Made by a program: the position numbers and the translations under genes. DNA of 64,000 nucleotides, taken from assembly GCF_003589595.1 (NCBI RefSeq), contig NW_020654422.1:12403457-12467456 (forward strand), written 5' to 3'. The notes under the pieces are model-generated. The model saw only the letters and a program-made list of their open reading frames with translations, had not been told where the DNA came from and did no database searches. This document shows positions 23,483 to 35,800 of this stretch, piece by piece. This stretch comes from Hyposmocoma kahamanoa. Lineage: Eukaryota > Arthropoda > Insecta > Lepidoptera > Cosmopterigidae. Numbering within the stretch: position 1 is the stretch's first letter; each line of letters opens with the position of its first letter.

Positions 23483-23590
23483 GTAAGTATACTGAACCAT
23501 ATACTCGTAGTTAACTTTATAATTTTGTCCTAGATTCGTTTATGATCAGCGTATTCATGATTTTATAGGTTTACTGTTGTTATTTTAGCA

Positions 23591-23808
23591 ATGCTGACTT
23601 CGTTGTTTATTGCTCTTGCCATTTCGGCGGTGTTTGCGGGGGTTCCGAGTCAAGATGAGAGTAAAAGACTTATGGACCATTTCTCTGATGCTGAGCACTT
23701 CAAGAATGAGCATCACAATAAGCAGTTCGATCATGACGCGTTCCTGGGTGAGGACCAGGCTAAGACCTTTGACCAACTGCCACCAGAGGAAAGTAGGAGA
23801 AGACTTGG
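23591..23808 (+). CDS. Calu: Calumenin coding exon 1
   Basis: It encodes the signal peptide and residues to 72 plus two bases of Gly73, ending [11 protein letters not shown]. The donor is G|GTAAGT. The ATG is two bases after the predicted 5' UTR intron acceptor. Confidence 0.95.
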
Positions 23809-26800
23809 GTAAGTACCACATTAACTTAAAATAATAGGGATTATTATTTACTTAAAACCTTTTTATGAACACATACACTCATACCCAAAACAAATTGAAG
23901 TTTTAGTTTTATCACTTATACTTATGTGATCTGAAAATAAAAACTGGTAACTCTATGTAATATATTTGTATCAACCCATTTATGATCCACTGCAAATCAA
24001 TCAAAATTAATGTAATTGAAAAACTATTTCATTTACCACCAATTGTAGAAATGGTTGATGTTTGGTACTTCTGCTTTTGATTGATTTAGTTATTTTTGGA
24101 AGAGTTACAGCAAATTTTTAACAATAAATATATGTTAGTAACAGGGGAAAGTGCTAATTACAAATCTTTGAAATCTTCAAATTTAATAAATTAAATGACA
24201 GTTAATTAATAATAACGCACACACTCAACATAGCCCCGCACTAGGGAAACCCTGCATCGCAGGTGCCATGGACACACACATAAACAACCGCAAATTACAC
24301 CCAAACTCACGAGAGAAATAAATGTAGGCCATACAAATATTTCTCCCAGGCCGGGAATCGAACCTGGGGCTTCTGCGTGGCATTCAAGCATGGTAACCGT
24401 TCGGCCACGGAGGCAGTTAATGACACATTTAATTTAAAATTCTTTTCTGTAAATCATAATACCAACAAACTTGTTAATTTGGTAGTGCTTGGTGAAAGAA
24501 AAATTTAAATCGATTTAAGAGAACACTAAACGAATTTGTTTCTTTAAATTGTTTTGATGTTTACCTTTTAATGCTTCTATGGTGCAAATATAGTTTTGAG
24601 TAGAGAACAAATAGAGGAAAAATATCTTTTTTTTAAATTTGTTCATTATTGGGGGCGGATTTAGCATCGCTCATTACAAATTAGAAATGATATATGATAA
24701 GGACCAACTGAGATTAAATTATTGGAAGTCGTATATGTAGAGTAATTGAAATTTATTAATAAATTAATATTCCTTTTTTAATGTTCTAGTTCTTTTTCTG
24801 TAATGACGTCCAATGAGATAATATTTGGATTTCCAGTTGTAAAATTATAAACTAATAGATTAGGGTCTTGCTGGAATGAAACTGGTTGTACAGTGGGCAA
24901 TCACAATGCCGTCACAATGCAGCTGGAGAATAGTCGTGCTGATTGCATTCAAGCTTTCTTACAGTAGGAATGCTGCTCATCAATCTTGAGCATGTCTTTT
25001 TCGAATATTAAATTCTATGTTATTATTATAATTTTAGATTCTCGTCTCTCCCATGGCCTAAAAGATAAATGAATTTTTAAATGGGACAGGTGGAGTTCCC
25101 TGGCAGTGGTACTGGCCTTCCCATCGTGAGGTTGGATAAGTAATTTGTTTAGTTCTAAATCACAAGGTGCATTACCGTCTAATGTTTAGTATAGACTTAA
25201 CTAAATATTACACTACTTATTTGCCTATGTTTACTAAAAATGGTAAAATAAAGAAACTTAAAAAAAATCTATCAAATCTAAAACCACGAACACTCAACAA
25301 AAGACCAAGACGAGTCGAGAGCGTGGTACGCCATTCTCCTCGGGCCAGTCTAGCTCCATCGTCCGGCCCGTGGGTTCCTGTTAGCTTCACCACGGGATGA
25401 AATAAACCACAGACCACCGGAGGCCGGAACCCATTGGGGGGTTGAGTGGCTGACCTAAGGTGATATGATACTTCGTTCATCACGACGTAACACTTCACCA
25501 CAATAGTGGTAACTGCAACTGATGACCTTCGCGCTTCTTCTTTCTCGGGGTAGCCGTCAGTGGACTACCACTTCGGAGAGGTCGTGGTCGTTCTCTGAGG
25601 CCGATGAATTGGCAGTACCTCGATTTCCGTTCAGTCTTCCTTTGTAAACTTGTTCAGTTCGTAGTTCATGATCAGAGTCTTGACTGACTCAGCACAGAGT
25701 CGCGAAAGTCGGGTAGCGGGCCAATTCAGCAATACACTTAGGCTCTCCCTAACGTGCTGGGTTCTCCAGACTTCTGTGTTGTGGAACTGGTTTGGAACAA
25801 TTTATTATCAAAATAAACTTCATTGAACATCTCTCATTCACAAGCTCGAGGAGATGGGAGTGAGAGGAATTCCTCTTGAGTTATTTAGGGATTACTTGAC
25901 AGACCGGAAGCAGTGTGTTAGGATCGACCAATGGCTGAGTGATGAGCTCCCTGTGACATACGGCGTCCCCCAAGGTAGCATTCTTGGGCCTACCCTGTTC
26001 TTGGTCTTTATTAACACCTTATGCAACCTAAATCTCCGTAATAGCAAAATACTTACATTCGCTGATGATACGGCGCTTTTCTTCAGCGGCCGAAGCTGGG
26101 ACGAGGTCTTTGTCTCTGCGCAGTGCGGTTTCAATGTTGTGTGCGCATGGTTGCGGAAGAATTTATTAACCCTCAATGTATCAAAAACCAAATACATGGC
26201 CTTTGCACTTCGATCCCATCTTCTACCGTCGTTGAATCTAACTCTTAGGGCGCATACATCCTGTAACCTGGGGCGCCTAGATTGCCGCTGTCCGTCTCTT
26301 ATAAGAACTGAATCTATTCGATATCTGGGAATCATCATAGATCAGACGCTTACCTTCAAACCTCATATCGAATCTGTAGTACCTCGTTTACGCAAGCTCA
26401 TCTATATTTTCAGGACCTTGCGGTATGTTGCAGACCGGAAAACGCTAACAACGGTCTATTATGCCCTTTGCCAATCTATTATTGGGTATTGTATAACGTC
26501 GTGGGGTGGGACATCCAAAACTCATCTCATTGAACTGGAGAGGGCTCAACGGGCTATATTAAAGGTGGGGGCTAGTCTTCCTTACCGTTACCCTACTAGT
26601 GACCTTTATAAGAAATGGGATGTCCTTACCATTAGACAACTATTTGTTCTTAACACAGTCCTCAAAAAGCACTCCCTTCTGATATATGATCCGGATCTGA
26701 CCAAAGACAAACGTAGAAAGGGCATGGTTTGTCAGGCCCAACCAGTTAATACAGGATTCTCTCAGCATTTCTTTTATTTTCTTGCACCCTACTTGTATAA

Positions 26801-29800
26801 CAGATTAAATACTAAACTTTCCTTTTACGCGCTAACAAAGACAATCTGTAAAAAAATTATCACTGACTGGCTTAAGACCCAAAATTATGACGGCACTGAA
26901 CAATTACTGTCTGTCCTTGAATGACCCTACAATTCTTTTGACTGATCAACAGTACTCTCGCCTAAATATCCACATTCGCAATTCACGCTATTACATACCA
27001 CACACCCCATACTCACCCTACTCACCACACTTAATATTCACCAAATCAAGCAACTACACATGCCCCACATTCATACTCTCTATTATAGTTGAGTCTTAGA
27101 GGTTATTTTTGCTTATTTTAGTTCTCGTTTTTTATTATAGCGTGGAACTTAGTTTTAGATTACATGTTAAGTTTCTTAGCGTTCTCATATATCATAATCA
27201 ATATGTCATAAACATATTATACATCTGTGGAGTGGAAGCCTGGTGACCTGTAATACAGGTTTTTTATAAACCTATCTCGGGCACCAGTCTCTCACAAACC
27301 AGCATGCCCAACTTGTTTATATTTTTCTGTAAGCTAATTGTTATCATAAGCTAGTTTGTGATGAGAAATAAAGTATCATTTCATTTCATTTCAACATTCA
27401 ATTGAGGCAATTAATAGTCCAGTGACTCTTGGTGACAGATTTGCTATCAATATATTTAGTTGCTGATGCTGATATATATACATATATATGTAGGTACGAG
27501 TATCTTGTTGATGTTGATTGAATGTATTTTTTTCCGAAAATATACACTGGCTTACAGGTGCTCAGTGATCTGAAATTGTAGCTTCATCCTAGGACTTCGG
27601 ATCGTTCTTATCATAAGTGTCACAGACTTAAATTTAAATCTTAAGTGACAAGCAGAGCGTGCTGTTGATTGTATAAATATTCTGTCCATAATGTTATTTT
27701 TAATTTTGATTAAGTTGCTACAAATTTGAGGTGGCTATAGTTAAAATATTTTTAATGAACAATACATTACACATTATTATTTGCGGTTTTGTGATAATCA
27801 TCATATTGCAATCTACTACTAGACGTAACTGGACATTAATTCCTCCGAAGTTGTGTTACAATATTAGGGCAAGGCTTTCTTCTACTGTCCATCGACCTTA
27901 CTGGTGGTAAGGTTCTCTGTAGTCAATCCGACAGGTTAAATACCGTCGCTTTGCCTATTTTTGCCGCAAAACTCGTGTATTGTGTCAATTTCTATTGAAG
28001 AGTCGGGAGAGCCTGCGCAATCATAGGTACAAGACAAGCTCTAACATCCCATGGCTGGCAACGTGTTTGCTGTTTAGGGATCTCAAATGTTTATGGGTGG
28101 TGGTTACCAATTAACATCAGGAGGATCGCTTGACTGTTTGCCAGTTTGTAAACCATAAAATAAGCCTCTGTAGTTTGCAGTTTCGTTAGCAACTCTGATT
28201 TAGTTTAAGTCAAGTCATTAGCCTATCGTTCTAAATCTGTTGTCCTCTATTTATAAGATAAACAGTTTGCTTCGGTAAGATTAAACTTTTCCAGTGAATT
28301 ATCTCGCCCGTGGTATGTGTGGGTTAAACGGTGCATTATTTGATTCATATCTTAGTCTTTACGTAATTTTACTATTAGAAACATGTGTGTTTCTAAGCAA
28401 TGTTTAATACAGGATATCTGATATTACAAAAATAATATAAGCTCCTATATATTTTGGTTGAGTGTGTATGAATAATTAATATTATGGAACAGCTGATATT
28501 TCTTTTGTCGATTTCAGAGGGGTGTAGCATCAACTTCCTTCCGTCGTAAAGCAATTATTTAACACTCTGTGTAATTGTTATTCGGTTTCTATGGAAAAAG
28601 AAGAAGTCAATATCACGCTATATTTATTTCGTGTTACTAATAGGCATTATAAATACGAAACTCCGGATGTCTATTTAGATGTTTACTGAATTACGCCGAA
28701 ATGGTTAAACGGATGTTACGAGAAAAACTAATTTTTAACTTAAAATTTTTGTCATCACGACGCTAAAAAAGATCGCTTAGTTTTTATCAGAGTGTAGTGA
28801 CCTCCTTATCATATCTTACACACATATATAGTAACTGTCATAATTATTCATACAAGTATAATATTCTCTCAAGAATAATCTTTCATAATGTTTTTTTTTT
28901 CAAACAACGAAAAAAGATTATTTTAATCAATTAAAGTATTTCCTGCATTCAAGTGACGATGATTTTTCCTATTAGTAGCATATTTTAAACTTAAGAAAAT
29001 GAATCAAAATGGTTCTCATGCAAACGAGTAATATAATAGTGTAATGCAAATGTTCAGTGTTTTTTATTTCAACATTCGTATTTCTTATCAGTTGTTTATT
29101 ATACTTTAGCTCCACATCACACCAAAACCGCAAAATGCTGTGCAGTACATCGATCGTATGCATGCTTTTCAATGGGAGTGGGAATAATAGACGCACCGTA
29201 CACGTCTTGCAAATTTCCGTGTAATACATATTGCATTTGTCCTTTATCTCATTTTAATAGAAAATTTTTAAACAAGTGGCCTAAAAGACAATCTAATGCC
29301 TAGCATCACACTCCATTTGTAGGCCGATTGCATTGGTTTTGATATAGAAAAGTTAATTTTTTTGATTTTAGTTCCTGGATTAATGTAATTCGATTAACGT
29401 TTTCGTAGTATGTTTTTTAAATACGAGCTCATAAAATCTGAAATGTTCTTTGATTCAAGCGATAATTCGTATAATATGGTCATCATAATATGTGTAAAGT
29501 TGTATCGCTGCATGAAAGATACTAAACTTGGTCACATTCTATTTATAGGATGAACGTAAGCGCATGTTACACCAACCACGCATTTGCTTTACATCACGTA
29601 GTATGCAGACAATTGTTGTAACTACTAGTCCCCAACACTGGTATAAAATTTGTTTTAGGTGTTTTTTTTGCACCATTTTATTCAATAAACTTTGTTCTTT
29701 CATTCAATAACTTTGTTTTGTTTTTCGCAGAAATTCATTATCGCTGTATGTTCGAATTTCAAACTTTAACTACCTCGGTGGCCGAACTGGTACCATGCTG

Positions 29801-32800
29801 GGCTGCCACGCAGAGGTCCCGGGTTCGACTCCTGGGCCGGGAGAAATATTTGTATATCGAGTATATGACCAGAAATAGAGACGAAATGTCATTTAATTTG
29901 TTTGAAAACTATTCTGCCGTATCATTACTGTGACAACTGCGCTCCGATTGGCTAGCCTGAGTTCGAAACAATTGACGGGTGTCGTCTGTGGGTGTCGTCA
30001 ATGGGTGTCGTCAACTGTTTCACTTCAAATCGACTTGTTAACTTGAGCTTTGCTATAATGGACGAAAATTGCAAAATTACATATATAATATGTAATTACC
30101 GATGAAATGTGATTCCGTTTGTTTTGTAATTAGATGTTTTGCTTTTTTCCCACACCACCGAATAGAACAGCACGGCATTGTTAGAGATATTATCCTTATT
30201 ACAATAAATACAGAATATTTTTTGGAATATACGGAGACGTACACAGGTCAGTAGTTGGCCTGTCTATATTTCAGTGCAAACGAGAGTTGATATTTATAAG
30301 AGCTGTATCGCTAATGTGTTACCAGGAATATATGGCCCTTATTTCGTCTCTATTTCTGGTTATATACTCGATGTATTTGTATAACGTATATTTATTTCTC
30401 TCGTGTGTTTAGAGGGTGTAATTTGTGGTTGCCTATGTGTGTGTGTGTGTGTGTGTGTGTGTCCATGGCACCCGGGATACAGGGTTTCCCTAGCGCGGGG
30501 CTATGAGTGTGTGCGTTATTATTATTATAAAGTCAGTCTCTCTATAGAAAATGTCAACACGCGATACATCTGATTACGGTTGATTTTACGTGTTTTACAG
30601 AATAATTGTGGATAAAATCGACATTGACAAAGATGGTTTCGTGACACTGGTAGAGTTGAAGGACTGGATCCGCTATACCCAGAAGCGATACATCGATGAT
30701 GACACGGAGCGTCACTGGCAGCAGCACAATCCGAACAATGAAGAACATCTTCCTTGGGAGGTACGTATAATTTCATTTAAATAAATTTATTTATATCAAA
30801 CATGGTACTTAATTGAAAATAAGCAAGAAACAAAAGTGATAGACTTGCGTCTTTGAATTAATTATTACCAACTTTTGTGTATCTAATTCTTAGGTTTTCG
30901 CGATTGTTACAAATTCGAAATGAAATGATTTTTTCGTATGTAAATCGCGTATATTTGTTTTTCAAATAAACCAACGTTTAGGGCCCTTTACAGGTCCCAT
31001 GGTCATGGCTGACAGAGATGGTAAAAAACTTTAACTTTTACACTTCAGCCAGCCGTGATCAAAGCACAAGTAGCGAATTCTAAAACCGGAGATAAATGTG
31101 TAAATATTCGTTAGGTTTTTCTGAGTTATTGTTTTTAATATATAAAATATACATTTGATAATACGTAGTTTATTTGTCGTTTTTAAAATTATCTTAATTT
31201 TCTCTACCAGAAAAAATAAAAATATTACTGCATATTAAATTGCATAACAAATTTTTCATCACACTTGCTCGTAAACAGTCTCTTGACATGCGGGCAAAAC
31301 CAACCGTAATGCCCTAAACTAATACCCACGGACTTTTTCATTACATTATCGCCCCATGGATTTTACACGTTTTAGATTAAGCAAAAAGTTTTAAAGCTCG
31401 AAAAATTTGAACGTATATTTCGCATAAACTTGAAGTGTAAAAAAGAACTAAACATTTGCAATTTAACTATAATTTACTAAATTTATTTTGTGAATAAGTA
31501 CAAATTCTGCAGTATTTTTAGAATTTGGGAATTATTTATTTTATATCTAATACATTGTGGCTGCGTGAGTCTGTGCCTTTTATAACATTTTAGTTCGAGT
31601 TGTATTATCTGTGAAAGAATTGCTGGAAATCGGTTTAAAAAATACAAAATATTTGCCCGTCATTTGCAACAATCCGTAAATGTTGTGTTGTGAAGCGATA
31701 TTTATTCATACAAGAAATAAATTATCGTTGAATCTATTTCCTCGCAAATGTGATAAAAAACATTGTAGCACGGGCGGTAAAACGTACAAACTCGAGTCAT
31801 TAAAGCCTTTAAAGTCTTTGGCTTCGGACTTCTAACAGACTCTCGTTGATATGTAACTTAATTTTGATAAAAATGGTAGTGCGGCCGTTTTTCATTTCGA
31901 GGGCAGTAAAGGGCCGTAAACGTTGGTTTGTTTGAAAAAATACACGATTTAGATCTGACAAAATAGTTAACTTTTCAATATTATGTTGGAATATTTAATA
32001 TCAAAGTTACATACATTTGTGAATATTTAGTAGCAACAGCGATGGCTAAAAAAGTGAAGATTTTACAACCCTTAGAAAACAGTCCCCAACCCACATTGGG
32101 CTAAATCATAAATTTTACAAGAGCATTTGGAGAGGCCTGTGAACTGCAGTGAGACAATATAGGTCAATGAAACTACGATTACATACTACCGTACTATCCC
32201 AAAGTGATGTGATGCAATGTAGTGATTATCTGTGGTGTTGTGTTACTACGGGTCCTGATTACAATGGAACCATCCAGATGCGTAGAGTCTACTTGTGTAT
32301 GTATGATGTCTTCTTTTTCAAATCCAGTAACGACATTATGAACTCAGAGTTTTCTTTTAAAATTCAAATTTACAGACGTACAGGAAGAACGTTTACGGGT
32401 TCATGGAGGAAATGGATCCGAAGGAACTGACTACACCTAACAGCGAGGGCTTCACCTACTCAAACTTATTGAAGAGAGATAGGCGCCGGTGGCACCATGC
32501 TGGTTAGTTATTCTGCCCCTTTGTCGTAACTAATGCATTTCGGTAACTTGCGAGATAAAATAAGATCTTAAAAACCGATTAGAGAGGGTTATAGATCTCG
32601 TTTAGCTGATCCCAGATAATGTTACTAACTCAAATTTCGCTAAAAATTACATTACTTATGATAACTAAGGTATATATAATTCGTTTCAATCCATTTTGAA
32701 CAAAAAGTAAACAAACAAGTCACTGACCCGACCATGGACGGTTTAGTGATGGCCCATTGTAACGCCAACTATAAATCGATTAATTAATTGAATGAATCGA

Positions 32801-35800
32801 TTTCTTCAATTGATTCATACTAGCGGTTTTCCTTACATAACCTCTATATGAATATTTAAAATTTTAATTTAAATCCTCCTTCAAATCCTTACACTTAGAT
32901 ACTCGTTCGATTGCGATTGAAATGTTCGATTTATAATCGATTACTAAACTTTAATTGATTGAACCGAATGTTTTTTTTTCGAACAGCACTATGCACCCAC
33001 AGGCAAGTCATAGAAGTATAGATGAAGAATAACCTCACTTTTGGACTATCATTTTTCAAATACGATTTTACGATGGTATTCAAATGAATATTGTTGGAAA
33101 AAGTGATGATATACATATCAAGTCGAAATCTTCGAAATATACGTGAAAGTGTTACTTTTAAGTGTTAAGTGTTATTCGATTTATTGAGTGTTTGCTTTAG
33201 AATTTTAACCAAACAGGTTTGTTTACCATTTGTTCAAAATGGATTGGAACAGACTATAGTATTGTATGTCTATTGAATTTGCTTAAGACATTGAGGTGGA
33301 AATCTATACATTCGAAATTTATTTGCAATGTTTCAATGTTCAATTTCTGAAGTTCATTATTTTTTCAACTTTCAAGTGAGCGCTTAAGTAGCGATACCAT
33401 TGACCTACGTCATTAAGCGGTACACAAAAATAACTTTTTTTTTAATAAATTATAAGTGCGCAATTGACCTCCATCTCACCTGGTGGAAAGTGACGATGAG
33501 GTCGACGATGGAGCATTTAATGTCCTGCGCAAGCATCTACGTATTTTTAAACTGTACATTTATTTAGAATACTAAATTATCGCTTTATTGAATAATACAT
33601 TTTAAGGAAAATTGCATGTATGTCAAGCTTCACAATAATGTTCAAAAGTTTGTGTCCGAACAATGCTTATCGTCGCTATAGGCTCAACTCACACTGGCGC
33701 AGAGTCGAAGCGTCGCGTCGCGTCCTGTTTTTCAACTACACTGCGTCGCGACGCTTCGACTCTGCGCCAGTGTGAGTAGAGCTTTAGAGTGAAAACCTCG
33801 TAAACGTGTTTTCATATAGTTCGTTTTTACTGATTATTGTTGAAGAAAAACTTATAAACTGCTTGCTCAAATATATTATTAAAGTAATATAGTATCTGAA
33901 AGAGGTATAATTTAAGTAATTAAAATGCTAACTACAAACATTATTGCGTTTACTACATTTTACACCACATTTTTATCTTCGTCCTGAAAATTACATAGAA
34001 ATCACATACGAGGTTTTCACTCTAAGAGTCGTGTTCTAGAACTCTATTCAGTGCTCATGTCAGGATTGCACTGGCAACACAAGCACTGGAAATACGACCC
34101 TAATCACAGGGACTTGAGTATGATTTCGAGTGCTTTAAACCATATTCAAATCCTGACTTGAGTATTGAGTAGAGTTCTAGAATACGACCCTAAGACGACG
34201 TTATGTATATTATAAAAGAGCATTGATTATAATAATGATGTAAGACTTCAGTAATAGACATAACACATGTCTTCAGTAAGAGAGTTAGTGGGAAATATTT
34301 ACTGTCCTGAAACAAATTTGTTTGTGCAGTACATTCATTAGGTAAAGAGTGCTGATTCGATAACACAATTCAGTTTTTTTTATGATAATATAAATGCGCA
34401 TTTCACCTTCATCTCTCCTTAAGTTATGATGAGGTTGACGATGGAGCATGCACACCCAAATAATGCCTATTCACTCGCGCCTTGAAAAGCCTCAAATTAT
34501 AGCGTTAAAGAATGAATATGCAGGCAAGGAATTCCACTCCATAGCCGATCGCCATATCATTATGGAAGCGTAATTTTTTTTTATAACATTAAGTGAAGGG
34601 ACGAACAAGTCGTGGGCCTGAAAGTTGAAAATTTCACCAGCACCCTTACCCTTCAAAACCGGAACACAGTAACGCTGAGATTACTGCTTGGCGGCAGAAA
34701 TAGGACACGTGACAGTACTTACCTGGACGATCTCTTTCACAAGGCGCTCTACTGCCACTAAGTAATGCTTCGTGCGAATCTTTAAAATGTCCACATCGTT
34801 GGGGTGGAACCCCAGCCCGCGACTAGTCCCCGATAATGAAAAGGGGAAGGCGGAATGAAATCGTCTCTCAACACACTGCTGTTCCTTTTATCTAGTGGAA
34901 AGATCTCCAGCATAGTATTAATATTTGCAACGTAATAATTTCAGATCAAGACGAGGACGACGCGTTGAACCGAACAGAATTTTCAGGATTCCTGCACCCA
35001 GAGGAATACGGCAACATGAGGGACATTGTCGTACTCGAAACAATGGAAGACATTGACAAGGATAATGTAGGCATTTATGAAAACTTGTTTTGATTTCTCG
35101 TGGGAATATAATTTCAGCACAGAGTAAAACCGACCTCAAAAGTTCGTGGAATTACATCTATTTGCTAAGTTTTTGAACTCGGTTACCGGAAAGTGCGCGA
35201 AACGGTATTCATCACCTACTTTGCCACCCTTACAGGTGGAATATTTTCTTCAAATTAATAATAAAATATAAAGGGGCCAATACTGAGGTACACTCTTTCC
35301 AACAAAAAAAAAACATAATCAAAATCGGTTTACATATCGATACCTCCTACGTAAGTCGATGTAAGTCAAAATACCATATTATATTCTTTTTTTATGTATA
35401 TTATAGGTTCCGTGTTTGAAAGTAAACATAACACTAAGTTATTTTTTTACTTTTAAATATGGAACCAATAATGTAGGTACCTATACATAAAAAATAATAT
35501 GATACGTAATTTAAAAAGCAAAATATGTATTTTGACTTACAACTTAGGTGGGAGGTATCGATATTATGTTAATGTTGGAGTTATCGCATTATATACATGT
35601 AAACAAATACAGTCCAATCGAGAACCTCTTCCTTTTTTTGAAGTCGGTTAAAAATACGCGAACTGCGTTATACGTCAGAGTGTTATAAGGAAAAGATTAA
35701 AGTAGCTATAAAAACGTTTCAAAATAAAAACTTTCAGAAAATAAATTTCGAAGTTAAAATAACGCACGTCAAAAACTAAATTGCAACAACAATATTCGAG

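Noticed and set aside
25892..26338. 148-codon minus-strand frame
   Set aside because: It is the antisense shadow of the LINE reverse transcriptase on the plus strand.
29772..29846. True tRNA gene at SINE heads with B boxes
   Set aside because: The heads do not close into a full tRNA cloverleaf by eye and continue into a conserved non-tRNA body and tail, as in SINEs. The same holds for the other copies.
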